DNA of 45,521 bases, taken from the NCBI GenBank assembly GCA_015059015.1, contig SVBG01000012.1, forward strand, positions 1-45,521, written 5' to 3'. A program made the position numbers and the translations under genes. The notes under the pieces were generated by a model that worked only from the letters and a program-made list of their open reading frames with translations, made no database searches and was not told the origin of the DNA. The stretch is from Erysipelotrichaceae bacterium. GTDB lineage: Bacteria > Bacillota_I > Bacilli_A > ML615J-28 > CAG-313. Positions 34,891 to 44,984 of this stretch are shown one piece after another (position 1 is the first letter of the stretch; each line of letters starts with the position of its first letter).

Positions 34891-37236
34891 TTATCTTTTC
34901 CAAACATAGATAATAAAATCTAGATTTTGGTCAACTGGTGCAATCCAAATATTTCCTTTATTAAATTCACCAGCACTATTTTTCGCAAATCCTTCTTGAA
35001 TTAAGAATTCTTCTATTTTTTCAAGTGAGGAATTGATTGAATAGTCAACATCAAGTGGTACATCATAATAGAATGTAATAGCAGGGTTATTTTTATTCTT
35101 ACTATCAATATGGTATGATTGTAAACCAAACCCATATGAATCACCAAGAGCATCACCAAAGAATGGCATGTCTTTTAAAAATTGTTCTGCTTCAGGTGTA
35201 CCTTCTGTTAAACCAAAGAATTCATATAAGAACTCTAAAGCATTTACTTCATAATCTTCAGCAGTAGATGAAGATAAATCAGATTTTGTAATTGTAAGTT
35301 CACTCCAACTTGTAGGAACTAATCGTGTTTCAAATTCAATATTAGCATCTTCTGGAACTTGAGTATTATTATAATCTGTATAACTAATCTCAACTACACC
35401 ATATAAGTAACCTAGGTAGTAATAAAAACCAGTAGAAAGTAATTCTTTAGTTTCATTGTCTACCACACAATACGGAGTAAATGATTCTGTATTAGAAATA
35501 TAACCAGTACTTGCATAAATACCATATAAATTAATATCATTACCTACACCATAATAGAATGTTGAAGCAACAGGATTCATTAAATCCGTAACATAATATG
35601 TTGTTGTATTGTCTTCTTCATCAATATAATAAGAATTAAAGATTTCTGGAGCAAATGCAAACGATGGTTTACATGCATCAAATGAATCTTCATATGCACG
35701 AGAGGCATAGAAACCTAAGCTTTCACCACGTTCGTTAGTTGCTTCATAATATGCATTATATAATTCATCAGTTATTTTCTTATAACCATATGTTTCATTT
35801 TCACGATAACTATATACTTCTTGTCCGTATTTGTCATATGTTAGATCAAATGGTACAAAGTAGCAATCAGTATCAGTAATGTACTCTTTAAATCCAGTTT
35901 CAAGAATATCACTCATCATACTTGATGCTTGAATATCTTTATACGTTAACGTATAACTTTTAGCACTTTGAATTTTTTCAATTGCTGTTTTTAAATTACC
36001 ATGAATTTCTTCATCATAATAAAACTTAGGAACCTTTCTAACATCTACATTTTCTTCACCATAGTTTACTGCAACAAATAATTCTTGAATAGCTTTATAT
36101 TGTTCAACAATACTATAGTCATCTTGACTCTTAGCATACACACCCATAATTTCTTCATCTTCAATAATTAATGAAAATCCATCAGCCTTAAATTCATATG
36201 GATTAGCAGATGTAATCATTCTATCATCAAGTTTTGGATCATTCCCACTATAAGTCCAACGCCAAGTTTCTTCATCAAATGTAAAGTCACTAACTTTTAG
36301 TCCTTTAAAGTTATTATACAAACCATAACTTTCCCAAGATAATTGATTACCATAATCATCTAGTGCATAATCGTATTGTTCTTCATTCATAAAGTTAAGA
36401 CCTACTTGACAAGCATAGCCATTATGTTTTTTATAATAAACACCAAGTTTAGTCATAGACTCACCATTTTCATATTCAGCATACCAATATTCACCATCAA
36501 GAGCAGTTTTAACTACAGTTGAATAAGTAGTATAAACATTACTTGATCCAAATGGATATAAAGTGATATTAATATAACCTTCAAATGAAATATAGTTTTC
36601 ATTTGCAAGAGCATCAATCATTTCTTGAGTAAGCTTAGGTCTTGCAAGAACTGTAATAATTTTAGTTGCAAAACATTCTTCATTTTCTTTACTAACTGCT
36701 TTAACTTCAATATTAACATTACCTTTATTATCATCAATATCTTTAGCAGTTAATAATCCATTTTCATCAATTGATGCATATTCTGTACCTTTAGAAATTT
36801 TCCATATAACTGCGTCTGTTTCTTTATGACCAGTTACATTTGCAGTTAAAGTAATTGATTTACCATTTTTTACTTCAGATGAACCACTAATACCTACAAC
36901 AATATCAGATTTTTGAGGTTTAGGGTGTTCAATTTTTGCTTGATAAACTAATAAATCACTAGGTGTAGATGATGTATAACCATCTGCACAAGCAATAACC
37001 ATATATGTGAAATCTTTCTTTAAATCATTTACTAAATAAGATGCTTCATTAACAGTAAATGATTCTCCATTAATTAATACAACATAAGATGTTGCATTAG
37101 CAACAGGATCCCAAGTAATTAATCCTTGTTCTGATAAAGAAATATTAGTAGGTGTACTTAAAACTTTTTCTTCATCACAAGAGAACAATGTAAACGCTGC
37201 AATAAGTATTAAAAATACACTAATTATTTTCTTCAT
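34891..37236 (-). CDS. Surface lipoprotein with fibronectin-III and Ig-like domains
   Basis: This 781-aa lipoprotein has lipid Cys20 after MKKIISVFLILIAAFTLFS. A fibronectin type III-like domain covers about 27-96 (ITWDPVANATSYVVLING), and a BIG2-like domain covers about 110-196 (VIWKISKGTEYASIDENGLL). The C-terminal about 580 residues match the plan of the next lipoprotein, with a shared helix-strand unit starting LKTAIEKIQSAKSYTLTYKD. The start overlaps the end of the giant protease gene by 17 bp; AAAGGAGG inside the protease's last codons is the ribosome binding site. This ties its expression to the protease. Function unknown; a surface-exposed binding protein is the simplest reading. Confidence 0.73.
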   Translation of the reverse strand: MKKIISVFLILIAAFTLFSCDEEKVLSTPTNISLSEQGLITWDPVANATSYVVLINGESFTVNEASYLVNDLKKDFTYMVIACADGYTSSTPSDLLVYQAKIEHPKPQKSDIVVGISGSSEVKNGKSITLTANVTGHKETDAVIWKISKGTEYASIDENGLLTAKDIDDNKGNVNIEVKAVSKENEECFATKIITVLARPKLTQEMIDALANENYISFEGYINITLYPFGSSNVYTTYSTVVKTALDGEYWYAEYENGESMTKLGVYYKKHNGYACQVGLNFMNEEQYDYALDDYGNQLSWESYGLYNNFKGLKVSDFTFDEETWRWTYSGNDPKLDDRMITSANPYEFKADGFSLIIEDEEIMGVYAKSQDDYSIVEQYKAIQELFVAVNYGEENVDVRKVPKFYYDEEIHGNLKTAIEKIQSAKSYTLTYKDIQASSMMSDILETGFKEYITDTDCYFVPFDLTYDKYGQEVYSYRENETYGYKKITDELYNAYYEATNERGESLGFYASRAYEDSFDACKPSFAFAPEIFNSYYIDEEDNTTTYYVTDLMNPVASTFYYGVGNDINLYGIYASTGYISNTESFTPYCVVDNETKELLSTGFYYYLGYLYGVVEISYTDYNNTQVPEDANIEFETRLVPTSWSELTITKSDLSSSTAEDYEVNALEFLYEFFGLTEGTPEAEQFLKDMPFFGDALGDSYGFGLQSYHIDSKNKNNPAITFYYDVPLDVDYSINSSLEKIEEFLIQEGFAKNSAGEFNKGNIWIAPVDQNLDFIIYVWKR

Positions 37237-40200
37237 TTTCTTTACCTCCTTTGCCTTTTTTTACATATTTAATAACAAAGAATGCACCAAATGCAATTAC
37301 ACAAACACCTAATAAAGATCCACAAACAATTAAAATAACTTCACCAGTTGATAATCCATCTTCACCTGGAGTTGTTGGTTCTTGAGGATTATTATTATTG
37401 TTTTGTAATTCTAAATATTCTTCATATGCTTTTACTAGATTATCATAATCCTTTAAATCTAGTAAATATTTTTCATCAATAGTAAGTTCGTTTACTAATC
37501 TAGTTACTTCATTTAATTGAGCAATCATTGACTCACTAAATTCAGTAGGTAATTGTTTTAATAATTCATTAGTATCTCTTACTAATTTTTTAGCATTTTT
37601 AATTTTAATTTCTTTAATAGTTAGTTGGGCAGTTTCAACTGCACTTACTAATTCATTCCATTCTACTTCTGCATAACCAAAGAATGTATAATCTTGGCGA
37701 ATAGCTCTTAAAGCAGTTAATGCTTCATTTACTTTATCTTCATGAGCAATAACGATTTGTTCATAATCTTTAATTTCTTTTGCAAGTGTAACAAATTTCA
37801 CTAAATTAGGTTCTTTTGCAAGTGTAGTATTTCTTTCTGCATTTTCTACTTCACCAAAGTATACTAAGTATACAATTGAATCATATCCTTCAACATCTTT
37901 ATTAGCAGGTAGAACCATTTCAATTGGCTCTTTTTTACCAACTAAATCAATAAATGTATAATAATATAATTCAAGGCCAAATAGTTCATATTGATTATGA
38001 ATGATATCATAACCTGGATCAGTTTCTTCTAACACTGCATTAGAATTATATGAACATTCTAAACTTGGAGCAACATAAGAATTAAATTCTACAACTTTTA
38101 ACTTGTCATATCCATAGAATGCATAATTACCAATTGATTCAAGTCCATCAGGAAGCACTACTTTTTGAACATGTTTATTAGCATTACCAGCATAATAATC
38201 AATTCTTGCAGTACCATCTATTACATATAATGCAACAATATCCATATCAGCAGGAACTGATGCAAGTTCTAATTTGCCATTATATAAATATGTATATAAC
38301 ACACCATCAACAAGTTTTGCATAATCATTAATTTCACCAGATTTCTTACCATCTGCTGTATAGAATGATGCAAGTTTTTCACATCCATTAAATGCTAAAC
38401 TATCAATCTTAGATAATTTATCACTAAATGTAAATGAAGTTAAGAATAAGTTATTTTGGAATGCAGCATAACCAATTTCTTCTAAATTAGGAGCCTTAAT
38501 GCTACTAATACGAGCACCTTGGAATGCAAAGTCTTTAACAACTTTTAAGTTATTCATTACAAGATTACCACTTACATATGTATCTGCAAATGCAGCTTCA
38601 CCAATAATTTCAGCACTACTTAAATCAACATTTTCTAAGTATACACTTGATGTAAATGCATAATCACTAAATTCTTTAATATTTTCTAGATTAATATATT
38701 CTAGATATTCACAACCTGCAAATGTATATAAACCAATTTTTTCAATTGTATTAGGTAAATTTACTGTTTCTAGTAATACACAATACGCAAATGTATAATC
38801 ACCCATTGAAGTAAGTGATGATGGAATTGTAATTTCAGATAATTTTTCACAACCTAAGAATGCACCATCACCTAAATGAGTAAGTGTATTTGGAAGTGTT
38901 ACATATGTAAAGATTGGAGCACCACCAAGTGTTGAATATCTTGAGAATGCACCTTCACCAATTGATTCAACTTTTGGCATTAATACACTAACTACTTTTG
39001 AACAATCACTAAATGCATAATTACCAATTTCAGTACAATTTGCAAGATTAACTCTTAATAAATTACTACAACTATAGAAACATTCTTCAGGGATAATTTC
39101 TACATATGATAAATCAATTGTAGATAAATTACCACAATATGCGAAACATCCTCTACCAAATTCAACATTAGCCTCAGGCATAATTACACTTGATAATTTA
39201 GTACAATTTTGGAACGCACCAAGACCAAATGATGTATTAGCACCAATTGTAACAACTTCTACTGTTGATTGGAAGAAAGCACCTTCACCATAAACAGCAT
39301 CACTACCAATAACTACATTTTGTAATCCTGTATTTGCAAATGCATAATCACCTACATTTTTAACACTATCTAAATTTTCTAAATTTACAAGTGCTTTATC
39401 ATAATTAAATGCATGTTGATTGATCGTAACACCACTAGTTGTTGGGAAAATAACTTTTTCTAATAATTCACAATTTGCAAATGAATAATCACCAATAATA
39501 GTATTAGGATTTACAATTGTTAAGGATTTAATATTTACACCAGAGAATGCTGCAGGAGCAATTTCAACATATTTTTCATCTAAAACATAATCATTATATT
39601 CATATGATGGCGCAGCAAAAATAACTTCAGTTTGATCTTTTGAAAGTAATAATACACCATCATTACTAACTGAATAATTATTATTATTTGCATCAACAAT
39701 AAAGTTTGTAATATCTGTTTCTTCAAAAATAGATCCTAAAATTTCACTAACATACGAATTTTCATTAAACTTAATTGTATTTAAACTTGTACATTGATAG
39801 AAACAATAACTACCAAGTGAAACATTAGAATTAGGCATTGTAAATGTTTCAAGTGCTGTATCACCATAGAATGTTTGAGCACCAAAGTATTCTACAGTAC
39901 CATTAATATTAAACTCAGTAAGTGCTGTACATTCACTAAATGCGCCATCTTTAATACCTACAAGTGAGTTATGTAATGTAACTTTTTCTAACCTTTCACA
40001 TAACGCAAAACAATACTCTGGAATTTCTATTTTTTCATATATATCAACCGTTATTAATCCAGTACTTACAAACATTGCGTAAGATAGTTTAGTATTTTCA
40101 TTTAATACAACTGATTCAAGATTTGTACAATCTTTAAATATTTCACTACCTGAATTTCTAAGTGCCGATAAATTTACATGTGTAATAGATTTACAACCTT

Positions 40201-43200
40201 CAAATGCTCTAACACCGATTGCATAAACTTTAGATAATTCATCATTTCCTAGTTCTAGTTTTTCACAATTTTTAAATGCTTCTCTTCCAATTACTTGGAC
40301 TTTTTCTAAGTTAATATCTGCTAAATCATAATCATTATAGAATGCATATTCTCTAACAAATTTAATACTTTCAGGAAGTACTACTTTCTTTAAACTTTGA
40401 CAATTATAGAATGCATACTTTTGTACTTCTTCTACACCTTCTGGAATAACAACTGATGTAACAGAAGTATTCATCGCAGGAATTTTATTAGCATCATAAT
40501 CTTCATCAGTAATTTCAATACTAATATCAGTATCATATAAACAGAATGCATAAGATCCAATATATAAAATACCTTCATCATCTGGAATAATAACTTCTCC
40601 ACCTAAACCTTTATACGCTATTAATGTTCTATTTTCAATTACAAATTCACTCTTAACTGTAACTTGAACTGAAGCCATTAGGTTAGAATCTGTAACTTTT
40701 AGTTCAATAATTGTACTACCTTTTTTCTTTGCGATAACTTTACCATTTTCATCAACATCCGCAATACTTGGATTTTTACTACGATATGTTAACTCATAAT
40801 TATCTTTAGCATACCAAGGATCAAAATCATATGATAGTTGTATTTGTTCACCAGGATACATTGAAATTCCACCAGGTAAACTTGATAAATATATTCTTGA
40901 ACCGGTTGAACCAATTTCACTAGTTTGAGCAGCTCTTGAATATGCAAATAATGTATCAAAATAATCAAATCTTAATGACTTAATTGTTGAATCATCAACT
41001 TTATCTTCAACAACAACATCTTTATTGCTTGAATCACTTTCTGATTTTTTATCTTTAATATTAAGAATTATTACAGCTTGTTTGCCATATAACATTTCTC
41101 TTGCAGTAATTGTTACACGACCAGTTTTTTGTGCCACAACAACACCTTCATTAACAGTTGCAACATCTTCATTTGAACTAATCCATGTTAAATATTTTAA
41201 ATAATCTTTATTTGTATCAACAGTAGTATCAGTAGTAGATAAATATTTTGTTAAATCAATTGCTTCATCTTCGTACATTGAAAGAATAATTAAATCACTT
41301 CCTTCAGGTGTACCATCTTTAGTAAATTTAAAATCACCTTTTGTTCCTGGTAATTGACAAATAAAGATGTCTGAATTTAATGCATAGTCTTCTACAACAA
41401 ATGATAAGGCATTAGGAACAATCGCATCATTTTTAATTTCTTCTAAATAATCAGTAATTTCAAATTTAACTTTTGTATCAGAGCCTTTTTCACCATAAAC
41501 AGGAATTGGATTATCCATTAGTGTTGTATAGCTTGAAGATGATGTAAAGATAATAGGCGTAATAGCTTGAGTATAGTGATTATCATAAACTGTTAAAGTT
41601 ATATAATAACGATCCTTTTTCTTAGCTTTATCATATTCTTTAGTATATTCAACCTTTTTAATTACTGGAGCTTCATCATCAGCATAGAAATCAAATGTAA
41701 ATGTATTACGTGCATTAGTAGTTGTACCATCATTTTCATAATCTAAAGTACCAAACATACTAAATTCATATTGACGATTATTAATTAAACCATATTCTGC
41801 ACTCTTAATATCTAAGAAATCATAATAAGGCATTGCCATACCAGTATAATAAGACTTTTGAGCATTATAATCAACATATTCATAAATTATTTCACCAGTA
41901 AGTTTATCCTTAATAGTGTAAGTCATCGTCTTACAACCTCTAAGAAGTCCCGCATACACACTAGATATACCATCAATTGCACCTAAATAATTTGATATCG
42001 CTATTTTATCTTTTGATGCAGGTATAGCATCATATTTATTTAAGTCAATTTCATAAAGATAAGTTCCGAATGGAATAATATAATTATAATAATAAGAACC
42101 ATAAGGAGTAGTAGCGTAATAATCAGCTTTTAATTTATCTTCTTCATCAATTGAAGCATCATGAGCTTCTGATTCTACTTCATAATATGTTTTATCAAAG
42201 ATTGGAGCTTGACTCCAGTCACCATAATACGCAAGGAATGGAATATTTAAGTTAATAGACTCTTCACTATTTGTACCATTTAAATCTTCTAACTTAGCAA
42301 AACCTTCAACATACATTCCATATGGGAAAGAATCATCAAGTAGTTTTTTGTTTTCTTCAGTTAAAGTATATGTAACTTTTATCTTACATCTACCAGAAGC
42401 ATCAACTGTAACAACATTACCATCTATCTTACCACCACTAATAATTTCAGCTTTAAATGTATCAGTTAAAATTTGTGATTTTTCAGCAACAAAGTTTTCA
42501 TCAGATGTAGAAACAGTTTCTGTCATACCAACAACTGATAACTTATATTTTAAAGGTTCATTTGATAAGTTAACTAAATTAAATTCCATTTCATACACGC
42601 CTGTACGAGCTTGATCATCTTTTAATTCTAATTTTGATCTATCTATTCCATCTACAGTAAGGTATGCTTTAGTATTAACCGCATTGTATAAACTAGCAAG
42701 CCCAGCACCTTGTTTTCTTACTGCATATGGATTACCATTTTCATTTAAAATAATATTCGCAGTTGACATCAATAATTGATTTGCCATAACTGATAATTCT
42801 TTAACTGTCGCATCAGGATATTCTTCTTTTAAATATTGTCTAATTAAAACAACAATACCACAAAGGTTTGGACAAGCCATTGATGTACCACTTAATTCAT
42901 CATAACCACCACCAGGAACTGCTGATTTAATATTACCACCATGAGCAGTAATTTCAGGTTTAATTCCAAGTGAAGGAGTAGGTCCCCAAGATGAGAAGTC
43001 ACTCATAAATGGACCTGCTTGATTTTTATAACTTAATTTTAATGTACCAGTTTCATTTTCCGCAAGTTTAGTACCAAGTTCTCTTGAAATAGAAATCGTA
43101 GGGATATGATCACTCTTCCCCATTGACATTAAAATTTCACCTTCAATATTATTATAAATAATACATGCTACAGCACCTGCTGCTTTAGCATTTTTTGCTT

Positions 43201-44728
43201 TTTCTTCAAATGTATTATCACCACGCTTGATTAATGCAACTTTACCAGTTAAGTCACCAACACCCATAAAGTTAATTTCTTTACCAACACCAGGAATTGT
43301 TACATATTCAAGTGTTAAATCTTCTGTTTCAGATTTACCTAAAGCAAGATACAATTCTTTATAAAAATCATTTGGTAGACCATTCATAGCATTTGATTCA
43401 GAATAGAATACAACTTGATTGTTATTAGCGATTAAGTATTTACTCTTAGTTCCACTGATTGACGCAACACTCATTGCAGCATCATAAGTAGAAGGACTAC
43501 CAACTGTACCAGAATCTGGATTTGTTACTTTATTTGTGTTACCAAGTTCTCCACCAAATGCTGAACTATAACTGTTACTCGCAGCAGTAATTAAACTAAT
43601 ACCACTTTCATTAATTTTGTCATAAACTTCATTTAAATGAATATTATCTTCTTCTCTTGCGAAACCACAAGAAGAACCAAGTGACATATTAATAGCATCA
43701 ACACCAATTAATACTGCATCTTCAAGTGCAGCTAAAATATCTTCAGTTTTACCACCGTCATCTAAGTCTGGGAAAACTTTTAATAGAACTAGTTGAGTAT
43801 CAACAGCAATACCAGTAATTGTATCATCAGCACCACCTATAATACCGGCAACGTGAGTTCCATGTTCAGAATCATATGGGAATACATCATAATCTTTATC
43901 TGCATAGTCATACGCAAAAGGAATTTTTGCACTATAATAAACATCAGATAATTTTAATTCACCAGTTCCTCTATAAAATGTATTTGCAGCATTAGTACTA
44001 GGTAATAAATTTCTAACATCACTTCTTGTAATCATTTCAACATCAATATCATGTTGGAATACAGTATGACTACAGTCAAACCCTGAGTCAAGGATTGCAA
44101 CAGCAGTTCCTTTACCAGTATAATCAACGCAATCTGATTTATAAATACCAGTATCATATACATCAACATCGTTAACAATAGCTGAAGCGTCAGTTGTAGA
44201 CTGTGGTAAATTAAATGTATCAGAAATTACAGTTGATGATACACTTTTTAAAGAATTAATAGTCTTCAAATTACCATATTTAATCTTAACTGCAACAGCA
44301 TTTGTTATTGTATTATAAGTGTTTTCAACACTTAATATTAAACCTTCTGTTTTTAATTCATTAATTAAAGCATCTTGTTCTGCTTTAATTGCTTTAAGTT
44401 GTCTAACCCCTGCATCAGTAGATGCATATTCAGACACACTCTTTACTTTTGATGAATAGTAATTATTATATGTATCAATTAAAGCATCATTACTTAAATT
44501 AATTAATACTACTATTTCATCAGAATCTAAATAACCATTGTTTTTCTTTAAATTCTCTGCTTTAATTTTAGAAAGTCTTTGTTCTTGATCTACTTTAAAG
44601 TCAGTTCTAAAGATTTCTAGTTCTTGAGTAGAATTAGAATTTCCTATATTACTTGAACTTTCAGTACACGACCAACACGCAAAAACACAAAACAGAAAAA
44701 CAACTAAAGTTACTAATTTTAATTTCAC
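37220..44728 (-). CDS. Giant S8 subtilase with PA, Ig-like and BspA leucine-rich repeat domains (paralogue 2)
   Basis: This 2,502-aa paralogue of the protease at 6459-13940 has the same domain order. The subtilase triad is Asp214 (AILDSGFD), His289 (DSEHGTHVAG) and Ser616 (SGTSMACP), with oxyanion Asn385 and a PA insert at about 430-570. Fn3-like domains follow, then BIG2 domains near 1176-1209 and 1309-1346, BspA repeats at about 1370-2213, a helical stalk, a Pro-rich linker, a membrane helix (about 2462-2486) and a basic tail. The start codon is GTG, with GAAGGGAG 10 bases before. The signal peptide has Cys at 18 and 21 in poor lipobox contexts (VFAC, CWSC), so lipid anchoring is less certain than in paralogue 1. 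It follows oppF and a small membrane protein and is translated together with the next lipoprotein. Expected role: protein cleavage at the cell surface. Confidence 0.92.
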   Translation of the reverse strand: MKLKLVTLVVFLFCVFACWSCTESSSNIGNSNSTQELEIFRTDFKVDQEQRLSKIKAENLKKNNGYLDSDEIVVLINLSNDALIDTYNNYYSSKVKSVSEYASTDAGVRQLKAIKAEQDALINELKTEGLILSVENTYNTITNAVAVKIKYGNLKTINSLKSVSSTVISDTFNLPQSTTDASAIVNDVDVYDTGIYKSDCVDYTGKGTAVAILDSGFDCSHTVFQHDIDVEMITRSDVRNLLPSTNAANTFYRGTGELKLSDVYYSAKIPFAYDYADKDYDVFPYDSEHGTHVAGIIGGADDTITGIAVDTQLVLLKVFPDLDDGGKTEDILAALEDAVLIGVDAINMSLGSSCGFAREEDNIHLNEVYDKINESGISLITAASNSYSSAFGGELGNTNKVTNPDSGTVGSPSTYDAAMSVASISGTKSKYLIANNNQVVFYSESNAMNGLPNDFYKELYLALGKSETEDLTLEYVTIPGVGKEINFMGVGDLTGKVALIKRGDNTFEEKAKNAKAAGAVACIIYNNIEGEILMSMGKSDHIPTISISRELGTKLAENETGTLKLSYKNQAGPFMSDFSSWGPTPSLGIKPEITAHGGNIKSAVPGGGYDELSGTSMACPNLCGIVVLIRQYLKEEYPDATVKELSVMANQLLMSTANIILNENGNPYAVRKQGAGLASLYNAVNTKAYLTVDGIDRSKLELKDDQARTGVYEMEFNLVNLSNEPLKYKLSVVGMTETVSTSDENFVAEKSQILTDTFKAEIISGGKIDGNVVTVDASGRCKIKVTYTLTEENKKLLDDSFPYGMYVEGFAKLEDLNGTNSEESINLNIPFLAYYGDWSQAPIFDKTYYEVESEAHDASIDEEDKLKADYYATTPYGSYYYNYIIPFGTYLYEIDLNKYDAIPASKDKIAISNYLGAIDGISSVYAGLLRGCKTMTYTIKDKLTGEIIYEYVDYNAQKSYYTGMAMPYYDFLDIKSAEYGLINNRQYEFSMFGTLDYENDGTTTNARNTFTFDFYADDEAPVIKKVEYTKEYDKAKKKDRYYITLTVYDNHYTQAITPIIFTSSSSYTTLMDNPIPVYGEKGSDTKVKFEITDYLEEIKNDAIVPNALSFVVEDYALNSDIFICQLPGTKGDFKFTKDGTPEGSDLIILSMYEDEAIDLTKYLSTTDTTVDTNKDYLKYLTWISSNEDVATVNEGVVVAQKTGRVTITAREMLYGKQAVIILNIKDKKSESDSSNKDVVVEDKVDDSTIKSLRFDYFDTLFAYSRAAQTSEIGSTGSRIYLSSLPGGISMYPGEQIQLSYDFDPWYAKDNYELTYRSKNPSIADVDENGKVIAKKKGSTIIELKVTDSNLMASVQVTVKSEFVIENRTLIAYKGLGGEVIIPDDEGILYIGSYAFCLYDTDISIEITDEDYDANKIPAMNTSVTSVVIPEGVEEVQKYAFYNCQSLKKVVLPESIKFVREYAFYNDYDLADINLEKVQVIGREAFKNCEKLELGNDELSKVYAIGVRAFEGCKSITHVNLSALRNSGSEIFKDCTNLESVVLNENTKLSYAMFVSTGLITVDIYEKIEIPEYCFALCERLEKVTLHNSLVGIKDGAFSECTALTEFNINGTVEYFGAQTFYGDTALETFTMPNSNVSLGSYCFYQCTSLNTIKFNENSYVSEILGSIFEETDITNFIVDANNNNYSVSNDGVLLLSKDQTEVIFAAPSYEYNDYVLDEKYVEIAPAAFSGVNIKSLTIVNPNTIIGDYSFANCELLEKVIFPTTSGVTINQHAFNYDKALVNLENLDSVKNVGDYAFANTGLQNVVIGSDAVYGEGAFFQSTVEVVTIGANTSFGLGAFQNCTKLSSVIMPEANVEFGRGCFAYCGNLSTIDLSYVEIIPEECFYSCSNLLRVNLANCTEIGNYAFSDCSKVVSVLMPKVESIGEGAFSRYSTLGGAPIFTYVTLPNTLTHLGDGAFLGCEKLSEITIPSSLTSMGDYTFAYCVLLETVNLPNTIEKIGLYTFAGCEYLEYINLENIKEFSDYAFTSSVYLENVDLSSAEIIGEAAFADTYVSGNLVMNNLKVVKDFAFQGARISSIKAPNLEEIGYAAFQNNLFLTSFTFSDKLSKIDSLAFNGCEKLASFYTADGKKSGEINDYAKLVDGVLYTYLYNGKLELASVPADMDIVALYVIDGTARIDYYAGNANKHVQKVVLPDGLESIGNYAFYGYDKLKVVEFNSYVAPSLECSYNSNAVLEETDPGYDIIHNQYELFGLELYYYTFIDLVGKKEPIEMVLPANKDVEGYDSIVYLVYFGEVENAERNTTLAKEPNLVKFVTLAKEIKDYEQIVIAHEDKVNEALTALRAIRQDYTFFGYAEVEWNELVSAVETAQLTIKEIKIKNAKKLVRDTNELLKQLPTEFSESMIAQLNEVTRLVNELTIDEKYLLDLKDYDNLVKAYEEYLELQNNNNNPQEPTTPGEDGLSTGEVILIVCGSLLGVCVIAFGAFFVIKYVKKGKGGKENEENN

Positions 44729-44747
44729 AATAAAATTACTCCCTTCA

Positions 44748-44984
44748 TTATTTTAGCCATAAATAGACAAGAATAACTGCTAATACAAAGCACCCAACTA
44801 CTACTAAATATACAGGAAAATACGTTGCAAGAGCCGCTTTTATTACCGCAATTCTTTCTTTTCTATTCAAATATAACGTCTGTTTTTTTTCTCTTTTAGG
44901 AAGACCATCAACATCCATATTATAATATGTTTGACCATTATCAATAATTTTTTCTTTTTTTGATGGTTTATTTTTCATCTTCAT
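44748..44984 (-). CDS. Small single-pass membrane protein between oppF and the protease
   Basis: This 78-aa protein has a Lys-rich N-terminal half (about 45 residues, with [20 protein letters not shown]) and one membrane helix near the C-terminus ([20 protein letters not shown]). It overlaps the end of oppF by 17 bp; the ribosome binding site is weak (AAGAAG), so coupling to oppF is likely. An in-frame ATG two codons later is an alternative start. No family recognised. Sitting between an importer ATPase and a surface protease, it may be a small accessory protein of either. Confidence 0.65.
   Translation of the reverse strand: MKMKNKPSKKEKIIDNGQTYYNMDVDGLPKREKKQTLYLNRKERIAVIKAALATYFPVYLVVVGCFVLAVILVYLWLK

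Noticed and set aside
37220-37345. A true LPXTG wall anchor at the end of the second protease
   Set aside because: The only candidate is LSTGE, which lacks the Pro; the tail is also much longer than usual, so it is better read as a membrane anchor.
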